The notes under the pieces: model-generated
Told to the model about the DNA's origin: nothing
Seen by the model: the letters and a program-made list of their open reading frames with translations, nothing else
Databases searched by the model: none
Position numbers and translations under genes: made by a program
Part shown: one piece after another, positions 33,072-42,473 of the stretch
Numbering within the stretch: position 1 is the stretch's first letter
How the letters are laid out: every line of letters starts with the position of its first letter
Assembly (NCBI GenBank): GCA_964472725.1
Contig: CAYYLZ010000005.1
Location: 6,166 to 70,165 of the forward strand
Direction: 5' to 3'
DNA from: RGIG6375 sp964472725
GTDB taxonomy: Bacteria > Bacillota > Clostridia > Oscillospirales > Oscillospiraceae
DNA length: 64,000 bases

Positions 33072-35537
33072 ATGAAAAAGAAGCTGTCGCTGATTTTGGC
33101 CTTATTGATGCTTGCACTGTCGGCCTGCGGTCAGGTAGTTCCCATTGTGGAGGAAACTCCGCCGCCCTCCCCTGTGCAGACAACTCCTACTCCCGAAGTC
33201 ACCCCTACACCCGCCCAAACACCGGAGCCCACTCCCACACCCGTTCCCACGGTTTCTCCGGAGCCCGATCCCGAGCCTACGCTGGAATGCACACCCGAAC
33301 CCACTCCCGAACCTATTATCGACGCGGCATGGTGGGCCGAAAACATGCCTGTAATGGACGGTTCCACCTCACTCATTCCTCTTGAAGCCGGCATACGCGC
33401 CGCACTTCTCGAAATAAGTGCCGAGGAAGCAGAAAAACAGGTTGTACATTCCACTACATACGGAAGTTTTTATAATCTTATCAGCAAAAACGCCGACCTT
33501 ATATTCAGCGTTCCCCTTTCCGAAATGCAGTTGTCCCAGGCGGCCGATGCAGATATTGAGTTAGAGCAGATACCAATTGCACGTGAGGGTTTTATATTCA
33601 TTGTCAACAAGGACAACCCAGTCGATTCTCTAACGCAGCAGCAACTGCGTGACATTTATTCCGGCAAGATCACAAACTGGAGCGAGGTTGGCGGCCCTGA
33701 CCTGCCCATAATAGCCTACCAGCGCAACAACACCTCCGGCAGCCAGAACTATATGGTGGACTTCATGGGCGACACTCCCCTTATGGACGCTCCCAGCGAG
33801 CTGCGCCCCGGTTCAATGTCACTTGTTATAGATGTGATTGCCATCAACGATTACGCGGCACAGTCCATCGGTTATTCCGTGTACTCCTACGCCGCCGATA
33901 TGTACTCCAACATCAGCAACACAAAATTCATTGCCGTAGATGGCATTGTTCCCTCCAAGGAAACCATGGCAAACGGCGAATATCCCCTGCTGTCTGAAAA
34001 TTATGCAATTTTCCGCTCCGACGAGCCTGCTGAATCCCCCGTCCGTCGCCTTTGCGATTGGCTCACCTCCGAGGAGGGTCAGTTGGCGATAGCAGGCGCA
34101 GGATATGTCCCTGTTATGGACGTTGGTTATGACTACTCCCCCTCCGAACCGCCCGCAGCCTATTCTGCCGTCGGCGCAGGCCCCGAGGATTGGGACGCTT
34201 CCCTTTTCGAGTGCGTAGCCTTAAATCTGCCGCTTAACATCGAGCTTCCGGAGGACGCTAAGCTATCCGGCAGCACTGGCTTTCTCGGCGAATTTACCAC
34301 CGGCATAGAATATTCCCTTAGCTGTCTGACCAACGACGTCCTTGAAGCCGAAATAAACGCATGGCTGGCAAACGCCGTAGACGAAGCCGACGAGAGCAGC
34401 GCTGAGTTTTTTGAGTTCCTTGAAAAGAAAAACAGCGGCCAGTCCCGCGGTAACTACTCCCAGTATTATGTGCAGTTAAACAATCGTGAGGTATACTTCC
34501 CCAGCGCCTTTGTCCGCGTTACCGCCTACAACGGCTACATATGCGCCACCGTATCGCAGATATACACCTATGCCGTGGATTTATCCTACTATTATCACAC
34601 AAGCTGCCGCATATGGGATATGTATACCGGCGAGGTCACGAGCATTGCGAATCTCTTCCGGGAAGGAACGGACGTCGACGAATACTTGAACAGCCTTGTT
34701 CGCGGTGCATCCCAGCGAGCTATTGATTCCTATGGCACACTGCCTGCCATGAAGCGGGATTTTGTATATCTTCCCGAAAGCGGCTGGGCTATGAGCCTTG
34801 ACGGAATATATATCGACGCGGATAACCCCTATTTTGACGAAGGCATCCGCTTTCCGTTGGGCAATTATAATGCGCTCGCCTCGGAAATATACCGCGATAT
34901 GAGCGGCATGTTTGACGAAAGCGTTAGCTGCGTTACCGGGCTCAATAATATGAGCTATCTTCCAAACTATACCTATGTAAATGACAACTTTTTCAGCGTA
35001 GCCCTTCTGGACGAAAGCGTCGGCAACCGTGAAGTTCGGGCAAAAATAAACGCTGATGTTCTGCGTCGCGCCGAAGCTATCTCCATTGAGGCCGCCCAAC
35101 AGTTCCTTGCCGAAAAGGGCTTTGATGATCTGGCAGAATCTCCCAATAACATCAGGAGTTTTGCCGGATATTACGGTTGGGGTCATACCGAATACGGCGA
35201 CAGACTTGCTATATTCAAGGCATCTGCGCTTTATTTCTACCGCGGTATGGATTCTATGGCATGGCCGGAATCGGAGATATGCCTTATCTATGACCTGCAA
35301 ACCGGCGAGCTGTTGGATTGGCAGGATATACTTGTGGACAACTGGCAGGAGCTTGCCGAGATAAAACCTTACGGCATGGAATTCAATGGTGACATCAGCT
35401 CGCTGCCACCTCTTGCTCGCCTATATAGCAGCTACAATACGCCGCTCCACATTTATTTGCTTGACCCGGCAACGGACATTGCCTGTTCAATCAGCCTGCC
35501 CATATCCGCGCTGAAATGGTACAACGAAATATCATAA
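33072..35537 (+). CDS. PstS-like substrate-binding lipoprotein with proline-rich linker and extra C-terminal domain
   Basis: An 821-residue lipoprotein. Its signal peptide ends in the lipobox LSAC (Cys about 18), followed by a Pro/Thr/Glu-rich spacer of about 60 residues built from PTP and PEPT units. Residues about 90-360 are a phosphate-binding-type periplasmic domain: DGSTSLIPLE, VNKDNPVDSLT, YSGKITNWSEVGG, and the ligand loop NNTSGSQNYM. The C-terminal 450 residues are a second domain; one part (VTAYNGYICATVSQIYTYAV, then a TGEVTSIANLF strand) resembles DUF3298-like sheet domains. No pst transporter genes are adjacent, so the protein may sense rather than import. AAGGAGGG lies 6 bases before the ATG. 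Confidence 0.82.
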   Translation: MKKKLSLILALLMLALSACGQVVPIVEETPPPSPVQTTPTPEVTPTPAQTPEPTPTPVPTVSPEPDPEPTLECTPEPTPEPIIDAAWWAENMPVMDGSTSLIPLEAGIRAALLEISAEEAEKQVVHSTTYGSFYNLISKNADLIFSVPLSEMQLSQAADADIELEQIPIAREGFIFIVNKDNPVDSLTQQQLRDIYSGKITNWSEVGGPDLPIIAYQRNNTSGSQNYMVDFMGDTPLMDAPSELRPGSMSLVIDVIAINDYAAQSIGYSVYSYAADMYSNISNTKFIAVDGIVPSKETMANGEYPLLSENYAIFRSDEPAESPVRRLCDWLTSEEGQLAIAGAGYVPVMDVGYDYSPSEPPAAYSAVGAGPEDWDASLFECVALNLPLNIELPEDAKLSGSTGFLGEFTTGIEYSLSCLTNDVLEAEINAWLANAVDEADESSAEFFEFLEKKNSGQSRGNYSQYYVQLNNREVYFPSAFVRVTAYNGYICATVSQIYTYAVDLSYYYHTSCRIWDMYTGEVTSIANLFREGTDVDEYLNSLVRGASQRAIDSYGTLPAMKRDFVYLPESGWAMSLDGIYIDADNPYFDEGIRFPLGNYNALASEIYRDMSGMFDESVSCVTGLNNMSYLPNYTYVNDNFFSVALLDESVGNREVRAKINADVLRRAEAISIEAAQQFLAEKGFDDLAESPNNIRSFAGYYGWGHTEYGDRLAIFKASALYFYRGMDSMAWPESEICLIYDLQTGELLDWQDILVDNWQELAEIKPYGMEFNGDISSLPPLARLYSSYNTPLHIYLLDPATDIACSISLPISALKWYNEIS

Positions 35538-35544
35538 CATAGCC

Positions 35545-35576
35545 AAAGAGGCTGCTCCGATTGGAGCAGCCTCTTT
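35545..35576. terminator. bidirectional terminator
   Basis: A perfect 14-bp stem AAAGAGGCTGCTCC / GGAGCAGCCTCTTT with a GATT loop, between the PstS-like gene and rpsR, which converge. Confidence 0.85.
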
Positions 35577-35588
35577 AAATACTATGAG

Positions 35589-35831
35589 TTAGTCGGTGAC
35601 GTAAGGCAGAAGAGCGATCTGACGTGCTCTCTTGATGGCCTCGGTCAGCTGGCGCTGATGCATAGCGCAGGTACCGGTGGTTCTGCGGGGCAGAATCTTG
35701 CTACGCTCGGAAAGATAGCGGCGGAGCTTCGCGGTATCCTTATAATCGATAGACTGAGCCTTATCTACGCAGAATGCGCAAACCTTTCTGCGCTTGCGAT
35801 TACGGCTTCTCATGTCCTTCTCGTTGGTCAT
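35589..35831 (-). CDS. rpsR: 30S ribosomal protein S18
   Basis: An 80-residue S18. RRKVCAFCVDKAQSIDYKDT and the C-terminal TGTCAMHQRQLTEAIKRARQ are diagnostic. CxxC plus a further Cys shows the zinc-binding (C+) form. It is last in rpsF-ssb-rpsR, with AGGAGG 8 bases upstream, and forms a heterodimer with S6 on the 30S platform. Confidence 0.97.
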   Translation of the reverse strand: MTNEKDMRSRNRKRRKVCAFCVDKAQSIDYKDTAKLRRYLSERSKILPRRTTGTCAMHQRQLTEAIKRARQIALLPYVTD

Positions 35832-35871
35832 TGGTCTAACCTCCTGTCCGGTTTAAAGTAAATGGGTTACA

Positions 35872-36321
35872 TCAGAACGGCAGTTCGCCGTCGTCCTCGA
35901 CCTCAAAGGTCGTTTCAATAGGCGGAGCGGAATAGCCTCCGTCATTGTAGGAGTAAGAGGAGTTGGAATAGCTTCCGCCGGAAGCACCCTCTCTGCTCTT
36001 CTTGCTTTCTCCGAAATAAACATTGTCGGCAACGACTTCAGCGCTTCTGCGCTTTCCGCCGTCACGATCCGTCCAATCGCGGATCTGAAGCCTGCCGGAA
36101 ACTACCGCCATGGAGCCCTTGGTGAAATACTTGCTGACGAACTCAGCAGTGTTTCTCCAGGCAACGATGTCGATAAAATCCGTCTGTCTTTCGCCGCCGT
36201 CGCGAGAAGAATAATCGCGGTCAACAGCGAGAGTGAAGCTGACTACCGGAATGCTGCTCTGCGTTCTGCGCAGCTCAGGATCGCGGGTAAGTCTGCCCAT
36301 GAGGACGATATGATTAAGCAT
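35872..36321 (-). CDS. ssb: single-stranded DNA-binding protein
   Basis: A 149-residue SSB with an OB fold at 1-105 (MLNHIVLMGRLTRDPELRRT, FIDIVAWRNTAEFVSKYF) and a short Ser/Tyr-rich linker. The C-terminal tip DDGELPF keeps the acidic docking motif for partner proteins. It has the conserved position between rpsF and rpsR. GGAGG precedes the ATG. Confidence 0.97.
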   Translation of the reverse strand: MLNHIVLMGRLTRDPELRRTQSSIPVVSFTLAVDRDYSSRDGGERQTDFIDIVAWRNTAEFVSKYFTKGSMAVVSGRLQIRDWTDRDGGKRRSAEVVADNVYFGESKKSREGASGGSYSNSSYSYNDGGYSAPPIETTFEVEDDGELPF

Positions 36322-36333
36322 TATATCTCCTCC

Positions 36334-36630
36334 TTAGGCCTCGACGACAGTAACAAGAGAACGCATGATGCCCTCGGTGATACCAAGAACACGCTTCAGC
36401 TCAGCGGGGAACTCGGGAGCAGAAGTAAACTTGGCGAGGACATAGTAACCCTCGGACATGTCGTTGATGAGGTAAGCGAGCTTACGCTTGCCCATCTCTT
36501 CCATCTCGGTAAGAGTACCGTTAGCCTCGATGAGAGCCTTGAACTTCTCAACAAGAGCGGCAGTCTCTTCCTCGGTCTTGGTGGGGTCAATGATATACAT
36601 TACCTCGTAGTTATCCTGGACTTTTGCCAT
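36334..36630 (-). CDS. rpsF: 30S ribosomal protein S6
   Basis: A 98-residue S6 (NYEVMYIIDPTKTEEETAAL, then KRKLAYLINDMSEGYYVLAKF). The ATG at 36630 has a perfect AAGGAGGTG upstream; the frame is open further upstream but lacks conserved residues. It is first gene of the operon; expression is probably fed back through the leader hairpin. Confidence 0.96.
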   Translation of the reverse strand: MAKVQDNYEVMYIIDPTKTEEETAALVEKFKALIEANGTLTEMEEMGKRKLAYLINDMSEGYYVLAKFTSAPEFPAELKRVLGITEGIMRSLVTVVEA

Positions 36631-36647
36631 GATTGCACCTCCTTCTG

Positions 36648-36685
36648 GACTTATGGCCCGCTCAGTTGCGGGCAAGGAATAAGTC
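36648..36685 (-). promoter_or_regulatory. candidate S6:S18 autoregulatory leader hairpin
   Basis: On the minus strand GACTTAT (36685-36679) pairs with ATAAGTC (36654-36648), enclosing an asymmetric internal loop and a GCCCGC/GCGGGC stem with a CCG. The hairpin ends about 11 bases before the rpsF ribosome binding site. The known S6:S18 leader motif has a comparable stem with a conserved CCG; the match here is by architecture only. Confidence 0.5.
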
Positions 36686-36709
36686 TATAACACAGTTACA
36701 GACCATATA

Positions 36710-36737
36710 ATTATACATATTTATGGAATTTTGTCAA
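36710..36737 (-). promoter_or_regulatory. promoter of the rpsF-ssb-rpsR operon
   Basis: Perfect consensus on the minus strand: TTGACA, 16 bases, TATAAT. Confidence 0.68.
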
Positions 36738-36788
36738 GCAAGATTTCAATATTTTTTAGTCTTTTTTCAGCAACATCCACACGCAGTT

Positions 36789-37418
36789 TTATGCATTTTC
36801 CTCAAACCACATTGAAAATTTGCAGCCGCAGTAATTCTGGCGGTAAATTCCGTATTCCTCGCAAAGCTCGGTGGATCGCTTATAGCCCTCACGCTTTTTA
36901 AAATCCGATGGCAAAAAGGGTACGCCGTACTTCTCCCCCAGCTTTTCGCCTATTTCGTTTATAAGCGGTGCGTTCTTATGTGGGCTTATGGTCAGCGTGG
37001 TACAGAACCAGTCGCTGCCCAGCTTTTTTGCCAGCGCTGCAGTCGCTTCAAGGCGCTTATCAAAGCAGAGCGTACAGCGTCCGCCGCCCTCGAGTTCCTG
37101 TTCTGTCCCTTTAACATACTCAAACCACGCTTCATCGTCATAATCCCCGACGATGAGCTTCACTCCCTGGCAGAATGGTGCAAGGCGCAGCAGCTTTTCT
37201 ATCTCCCCAAGCCGCTTATCATATTCGGCGCGCGGATAGATGTTGGGGTTATAATAAAACAGTGTTATGTCGAAATATTTGCTGAGATACTCAAGGACAT
37301 AGCTCCCGCAGGGTGCGCAGCAAATCTGCAGCAGCAAAGACGGTCGTTTCCCCATCCGGTCTATCTCCTTTAATATCCCGTCAAGCTTAAGCTGATAATT
37401 TATTTTCAACGTTTTCAC
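36789..37418 (-). CDS. queH: epoxyqueuosine reductase QueH
   Basis: A 209-residue QueH (DUF208), the non-cobalamin enzyme that completes queuosine in tRNA. Cysteine motifs for its metal sites are present: LLQICCAPCGSYV, GGRCTLCFDKRLE, and the C-terminal YCGCKFS. FCTTLTISPHKN is a further family block. The start is uncertain: GTG at 37418 is too close to the GAGG site, and TTG at 37409, spaced 9 bases from it, is a good alternative. Confidence 0.92.
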   Translation of the reverse strand: MKTLKINYQLKLDGILKEIDRMGKRPSLLLQICCAPCGSYVLEYLSKYFDITLFYYNPNIYPRAEYDKRLGEIEKLLRLAPFCQGVKLIVGDYDDEAWFEYVKGTEQELEGGGRCTLCFDKRLEATAALAKKLGSDWFCTTLTISPHKNAPLINEIGEKLGEKYGVPFLPSDFKKREGYKRSTELCEEYGIYRQNYCGCKFSMWFEENA

Positions 37419-37468
37419 CGCCTCACCGCAGTATTATAACGTATTTTCTCCCGCAAGGCAACTTTCAC

Positions 37469-37497
37469 TTGAAAAGTTCACATATTAACTGTAAAAT
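37469..37497 (+). promoter_or_regulatory. promoter for mfd
   Basis: TTGAAA, 17 bases, TAAAAT, about 50 bases before the mfd start. Confidence 0.52.
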
Positions 37498-37548
37498 AAG
37501 TTGTTGTACTACTGAAAGAACTCTACCGTAAAAGGAGGCATGAACCCA

Positions 37549-40500
37549 ATGTTGGCGCTGTCACAAGCATTGATGCGCGAAAAGGACTTTGCGCAGCTTA
37601 TTAACAGAATAGACGGCGGTGGCTGCCCACTGGTTTACAGCGGTCTCGGCAGCGTACATAAGGCTCATGCCGCTGCCGCGATACGCAGAATCACCGGTCG
37701 TCCGGTATTCGTGGTCTGCGCCGATGAGGGCGAGGCCGAGCACATGCGTACCGATATGGCGGTTTTCTGTCAGGAAGAAGTATTCCGCCTTGGCAGCAGA
37801 GAATTTTCTTTCTATAACGTGGACAGCGTTTCCCGCGACGCCGAGCATGAAAGACTCCGCGTTTTCAGTGCCATGGCCTCCGACAAGGCCGGCATCGTAG
37901 TTGCTACAGCCGAAGCCATGCTGACCCGCACCATGCCCAAGGAGAAGCTTATAGGCTCCGTGTTTTCCATCAAATGCGGTGACGAGATAAGCATAGAACA
38001 GTTGGTGGAAAAGCTTATTGCCTGCGGCTACAAGCACTGCGATCAGGTTGAGGGTATGGGTCAGTTTGCCGTACGCGGAGGTATTGTCGACTTCTACTCC
38101 CCCGCCTTTGCTCACCCCGTAAGATGCGAGTTCTTCGGAGATGAGATAGACTCCATGGGCATCTTCGATATCACAAACCAGCGCCGACTTGAAAATGTAT
38201 TTCAAGCCGATATACTCCCCTGCGCCGAAATTCTCCCCGGTCTTTGCGAGGGCGGCGAGGAGGGCTTTATCAAAAAGCTGGAAACCCTGCTGGGTAAATA
38301 TAAACGCCGCAAAAATCCCAATGAGGATCTGATAAATTCCCTCACGGCTGATATTCAGCGGCTGCAGAACCGTCTGCCCTTCTATACGGCAGACCGCTAT
38401 ATTCCTTTCATTTACGAGCGTTTTGAAACGGCTGCAAACTACATTCCCGAAGACGCAATCGTTATCATCTCCGAGCCTTCCCGCATAGAGGATCGCTGCA
38501 AAAATTATGTATGGCAGCTCTCTCAGGATCTGGAGGCGCTTATTACCGGCAACGTTCTTGACGGTGCCCTCGCGGAATGCTTCATGAATTGGGATAGCTG
38601 CTGCACTATTCTCGCAGACCTGCCCATTGTAATGCTTGATAACTTCCTCGGCAGCCGCTATCCCGTGGCTCCCCGCGCACTTCTCAATATCACCGCAAAG
38701 CAGCTCCCATCCTACGGTGGCAGTCTGCAGACGGCGGCAAGCGATATCGTGCATTACATGAAAGAGGGCTACCGCGTGATAGTTCTCTGCTCCGACCAGC
38801 GCAAGGCTGAGCTGATGAACGAGCATCTTTCCACATACAAACTGCCCATCAGCATCGATTACAATCTCGCAAAGCTTCCGCCTACCAGCGTATGCGCCAT
38901 ATCCGTAGGCCTGCTCTCTGCGGGCTTTGAATACCCCGGCATCAAACTGGCTGTTATAACCGAGGGCCAGCTTTCCTCCGGAAAATCCTATCTCGGTTCA
39001 AAAAAGAAAAAAAGCTCCAACCGTTCCAAGCTGCAAAGCTACACCGACCTTTCCAAAGGTGACCTTGTAGTACACGCTCACCACGGCATCGGCCGCTTCG
39101 AGGGTATCTTCAAGATGCACGTGGACGGAGTGGATAAGGATTATATAAAAATTTCTTATGCCGGTAAAGACTGTCTGTACGTACCTGCAACTCAGCTGGA
39201 TCAGGTGTCCAAATACATCGGCAGCGGCGGCGAAGACCGTCCCGTGAAGCTCAACAAGCTCGGCGGCACCGAGTGGCAGCGTACCAAGAGCCGTGCCAAG
39301 GCTGCGGCGAAGGATCTCGCCAAGGGTCTCATTCAGCTCTATGCCGAGCGCAGCCGCCGTCCCGGTTACGCATTCTCTCAGGACACCGAATGGCAGCGTG
39401 AGTTTGAGGATAAATTTGAGTACAGCGAAACCCCCGACCAGCTTAAAGCCATTTCCGAAATAAAGCAGGACATGGAAAAGTCTATCCCTATGGACAGACT
39501 TCTCTGCGGCGACGTTGGCTTCGGCAAAACCGAAGTTGCTCTCCGCGCCGTTATGAAATGCATCATGGACGGTAAGCAGGCAGCCATTCTCGTTCCCACC
39601 ACGGTGCTTGCCCAGCAGCATTATGTGACTGCGGTAAAGCGTTTCTCCGGCTACCCGGTGCAGATAGAGGTACTCAGCCGCTTCAAGTCCTCAAATCAAA
39701 TGCAGGAGTCCATAAGAAAAATCAAGAACGGTACTGCTGACATCATAATCGGCACTCACCGTCTTATTCAGAAGGACGTAAAATTCAATGACTTGGGTCT
39801 TCTCGTTGTTGACGAAGAGCAGCGCTTCGGTGTTACTCACAAGGAAAAACTCAAGGAAATATCCAAGCAGGTTGACGTACTCACCCTTTCCGCTACGCCT
39901 ATCCCCCGCACGCTCAACATGGCGCTGGCCGGAATCCGTGATATGTCCCTTATCGAAGACCCGCCCACCGGCAGACGTCCCGTTCAGACCTATGTTCTCG
40001 AACACAACTGGAGCGTTATAGCTGACGCCATACGCAGAGAAACCGCCCGCGGCGGTCAGGTGTATTATCTGCATAACCGTGTGGAAACCATCGACCAGAC
40101 GGCAACCTACATTGCCAACCTTGTTGAGGGCGTCAGCGTAGGCGTTGCCCACGGCAAGATGAGCGAAGAGATGATAAACTCCGTTATGGATAAGGTCTCC
40201 GGCGGCGAAATACAGGTGCTCGTCTGCACTACCATCATAGAAACCGGCATAGATATTCCCAACGTCAATACACTTATAATAGAGGACGCAGACAAGCTCG
40301 GCCTTGCCCAGCTTCATCAGATACGAGGCCGCGTAGGCCGTTCTTCCCGCCACGCATTTGCCTATCTCACCTATCGTCAAGGCAAGGTCCTCAGCGAAAT
40401 TGCCACCAAGCGACTGTCCGCTATCCGCGAATTTGCCGAATTCAACTCCGGTGTAAAGATAGCCATGCGCGACCTTGAGATACGCGGCGCAGGCAATCTG

Positions 40501-41085
40501 CTGGGTTCCGAGCAGTCCGGTCACATGATAAGCGTAGGCTTCGATATGTACCTTAAGCTGCTGGAAGAAGCCGTTCTTGAAGAAAAGGGTGAAAAGGTAA
40601 CTCGCCCATCCGAATGCTCCGCTGATATTAACGTATCCGCCGGTATTTCCGACGATTACATAGAGACCGCCGAGCAGCGCATGGATATATACCGCAGAAT
40701 CGCTCTCATCGAAAGCCCCGAGGACGCGGACGACATCATTGACGAGCTTATCGACCGTTTCGGCGAGCCGCCCGAGAACGTCAACACGCTAGTGGGCGTT
40801 GCTCTGCTTCGAGTTGAGGCCTCCGCAGCCGGTATTTCCGATATCAGCCAGCGCTCCGGCAGGCTCTATTTCAAGCTTACGGATTTCAGCATGGAATGTA
40901 TTTCCGGACTTTATAATATGCAGCAGTTCCGCGGCCGAGTCAAGGTCGAGGCAGGTGCGGACCCTGCGGTAAGTGTGAAAATCAAATACCCCAAGGAAGT
41001 GCTGGACGAAGCCTTCGACTTCGTAAGAGCCTACAGGAAAATACAGGGCAGCGAGAACAATAAAGGAGACAACAGCGAACAATGA
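37549..41085 (+). CDS. mfd: transcription-repair coupling factor Mfd
   Basis: An 1178-residue DNA translocase that removes RNA polymerase stalled at lesions and recruits UvrA. In order: a UvrB-homologous N-terminal region (1-about 330), the CarD-like RNA-polymerase interaction domain from about 500 (KGDLVVHAHHGIGRFEG), Walker A GDVGFGKTE at about 655, the DEEQ motif in VVDEEQRFG at about 755, further superfamily-2 motifs (SATPIPRTLNMAL, GRVGRSSRHAFAYL), and the C-terminal TRCF domain. The ATG at 37549 is preferred over the one at 37540, which lies 1 base after AGGAGG. Confidence 0.96.
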   Translation: MLALSQALMREKDFAQLINRIDGGGCPLVYSGLGSVHKAHAAAAIRRITGRPVFVVCADEGEAEHMRTDMAVFCQEEVFRLGSREFSFYNVDSVSRDAEHERLRVFSAMASDKAGIVVATAEAMLTRTMPKEKLIGSVFSIKCGDEISIEQLVEKLIACGYKHCDQVEGMGQFAVRGGIVDFYSPAFAHPVRCEFFGDEIDSMGIFDITNQRRLENVFQADILPCAEILPGLCEGGEEGFIKKLETLLGKYKRRKNPNEDLINSLTADIQRLQNRLPFYTADRYIPFIYERFETAANYIPEDAIVIISEPSRIEDRCKNYVWQLSQDLEALITGNVLDGALAECFMNWDSCCTILADLPIVMLDNFLGSRYPVAPRALLNITAKQLPSYGGSLQTAASDIVHYMKEGYRVIVLCSDQRKAELMNEHLSTYKLPISIDYNLAKLPPTSVCAISVGLLSAGFEYPGIKLAVITEGQLSSGKSYLGSKKKKSSNRSKLQSYTDLSKGDLVVHAHHGIGRFEGIFKMHVDGVDKDYIKISYAGKDCLYVPATQLDQVSKYIGSGGEDRPVKLNKLGGTEWQRTKSRAKAAAKDLAKGLIQLYAERSRRPGYAFSQDTEWQREFEDKFEYSETPDQLKAISEIKQDMEKSIPMDRLLCGDVGFGKTEVALRAVMKCIMDGKQAAILVPTTVLAQQHYVTAVKRFSGYPVQIEVLSRFKSSNQMQESIRKIKNGTADIIIGTHRLIQKDVKFNDLGLLVVDEEQRFGVTHKEKLKEISKQVDVLTLSATPIPRTLNMALAGIRDMSLIEDPPTGRRPVQTYVLEHNWSVIADAIRRETARGGQVYYLHNRVETIDQTATYIANLVEGVSVGVAHGKMSEEMINSVMDKVSGGEIQVLVCTTIIETGIDIPNVNTLIIEDADKLGLAQLHQIRGRVGRSSRHAFAYLTYRQGKVLSEIATKRLSAIREFAEFNSGVKIAMRDLEIRGAGNLLGSEQSGHMISVGFDMYLKLLEEAVLEEKGEKVTRPSECSADINVSAGISDDYIETAEQRMDIYRRIALIESPEDADDIIDELIDRFGEPPENVNTLVGVALLRVEASAAGISDISQRSGRLYFKLTDFSMECISGLYNMQQFRGRVKVEAGADPAVSVKIKYPKEVLDEAFDFVRAYRKIQGSENNKGDNSEQ

Positions 41086-42170
41086 AAAACACTTTCAAAT
41101 TTATAAGCCTTGCGCTTGTATTGTGCATTATAATATCCACATTCACCGGCTGTGCCCCCAAGCAGGACAGCTCGCCTATCCCCACTCCCACGCAGGACGC
41201 AGCGTCACCTTTCAACGATGACACTCTTATAGTCACCATAGAGGGTTCTCCCGTTTACTGGCCTGAGTTCGTCTATTGGCTCAACTTCAGCCTGCAGTAC
41301 TGCGGCTTCGTGCCCGGCAGAGAAATAGACTGGGATATGGAGTACTCCGCCAACATGACCCTCGCTGAATACGTCATGTATGACGCGGTCAAGGCAGCTG
41401 CTCTTTATCGCATGATAGACCGCAACGCCGAGCTTATGGGGGTTACCCTCAGCGAAGCTGACCTTGACAATATCGAAGCGATAATGGAGCAGAACAGATC
41501 GTATTTTGAAAATGACAAGGACTACGAGGCTTATCTTGCCGAAAGCTACCTCAACGAGGAGCTGATGGAATATCTCCTCGCCTGCTCTTGCAAGTACTAC
41601 AACATATTCGTCAAGATGTTCGGCGCAGGCGGTGAAGTCATATCCGACACCGAGGCCATCGCTTTCGGCCTGGAAAACAACTATTACCGCGCCAAGCACA
41701 TTCTCATGTCCTTTACCGACGACGAAGGCGTTGCCTACTCCAAGTCGGAGATGGAAACAAAATACGCACAGTTGGAAGATATTCTCGCCCAGATAAAGGC
41801 AGCCGACGATCCCAACGCAGCTTTCGACAGTTTCATGGCTGAATACAGCGAGGATCCCGGTCTTGCGGGCTATCCCGACGGCTATCAGTTCGTCAAGGGC
41901 GACATGGTCGATGAATTCCAGGTAGCCGTTGAAGGTCTCGAGGAATACGGTGTCAGCGATATAGTTACCATGGGCGACTACGGCTACACCATTATCATGC
42001 GTCTCCCTCTCGATCCCGATGAGGCAGCAGTTTCCGATGTCACCGGTTATACTCTGCGCTACCACACCGCAAATTTTGCTTACGAGGCTCTCACAAACAC
42101 GTGGTCACTTGAAGCCAACATTGAGTATTCCAATAATTACAACTTTATAAATCTCGCTGAATTGTTCTGA
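41082..42170 (+). CDS. parvulin-type peptidyl-prolyl isomerase lipoprotein (PrsA/SurA-like)
   Basis: A 362-residue lipoprotein: signal peptide with lipobox FTGC (Cys24), a SurA-N-like helical region (about 45-200), and a divergent parvulin domain beginning at YRAKHILMSF (about 207). It is expected to help fold exported proteins at the outer membrane face. The parvulin core is only partly conserved. It overlaps the mfd stop by 4 bases (ATGA), as in Bacillus-type mfd neighbourhoods where a PrsA homolog follows. Confidence 0.85.
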   Translation: MKNTFKFISLALVLCIIISTFTGCAPKQDSSPIPTPTQDAASPFNDDTLIVTIEGSPVYWPEFVYWLNFSLQYCGFVPGREIDWDMEYSANMTLAEYVMYDAVKAAALYRMIDRNAELMGVTLSEADLDNIEAIMEQNRSYFENDKDYEAYLAESYLNEELMEYLLACSCKYYNIFVKMFGAGGEVISDTEAIAFGLENNYYRAKHILMSFTDDEGVAYSKSEMETKYAQLEDILAQIKAADDPNAAFDSFMAEYSEDPGLAGYPDGYQFVKGDMVDEFQVAVEGLEEYGVSDIVTMGDYGYTIIMRLPLDPDEAAVSDVTGYTLRYHTANFAYEALTNTWSLEANIEYSNNYNFINLAELF

Positions 42171-42182
42171 TTTCCAAAAGTT

Positions 42183-42214
42183 AACTCCCCATACGTTTTC
42201 ACGTATGTGGAGTT
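42183..42214. terminator. left copy of a duplicated terminator hairpin
   Basis: AACTCCCCATACGT / ACGTATGTGGAGTT (42183-42196, 42201-42214), one mismatch from perfect. The plus-strand side lacks a T-run (GAGAC follows), but on the minus strand TTAACTTTT follows. Confidence 0.65.
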
Positions 42215-42219
42215 GAGAC

Positions 42220-42468
42220 TGTCAAAAAAACTATGGTCAGCAGTTGCAATAAGGCAAGCCTTCCCCCTGGAGGGGAAGGTGGCAGTCGCATTGCGACTGA
42301 CGGATGAGGGGACGGCACGAAGTGCCGAAAATATAGTAGTTAAGCCATTTTTGCCGCTTACGCGGACCCTCATCAGTCGGCTTCGCCGCCAGCTTCTCCT
42401 CAAGGGAGAAGCCATATATTACCCGTTCATTCCACTAAAGCTCGGACGTGCAACAAACTTTTTTGACA
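42220..42468. mobile_element. 249-bp MITE-like element
   Basis: The ends are imperfect inverted repeats: TGTCAAAAAAAC at 42220-42231 and, on the minus strand, TGTCAAAAAAGT from 42468. The interior is an imperfect palindrome: CCTTCCCC/GGGGAAGG, a GCGACTGACGGATGAGGG segment, and its inverse near 42366-42400 (CCCTCATCAGTCGG). It has no coding capacity of its own; the open frame across it is fortuitous. This type of GATGAGGG/GGGGAAGG element recurs in gut Ruminococcaceae genomes as far as I recall. Confidence 0.7.
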
Positions 42469-42473
42469 CGCTG

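Noticed and set aside
33160..33320. Repetitive DNA that could be a CRISPR or tandem repeat array
   Set aside because: It encodes the Pro/Thr/Glu linker of the PstS-like lipoprotein; units are irregular and in frame.
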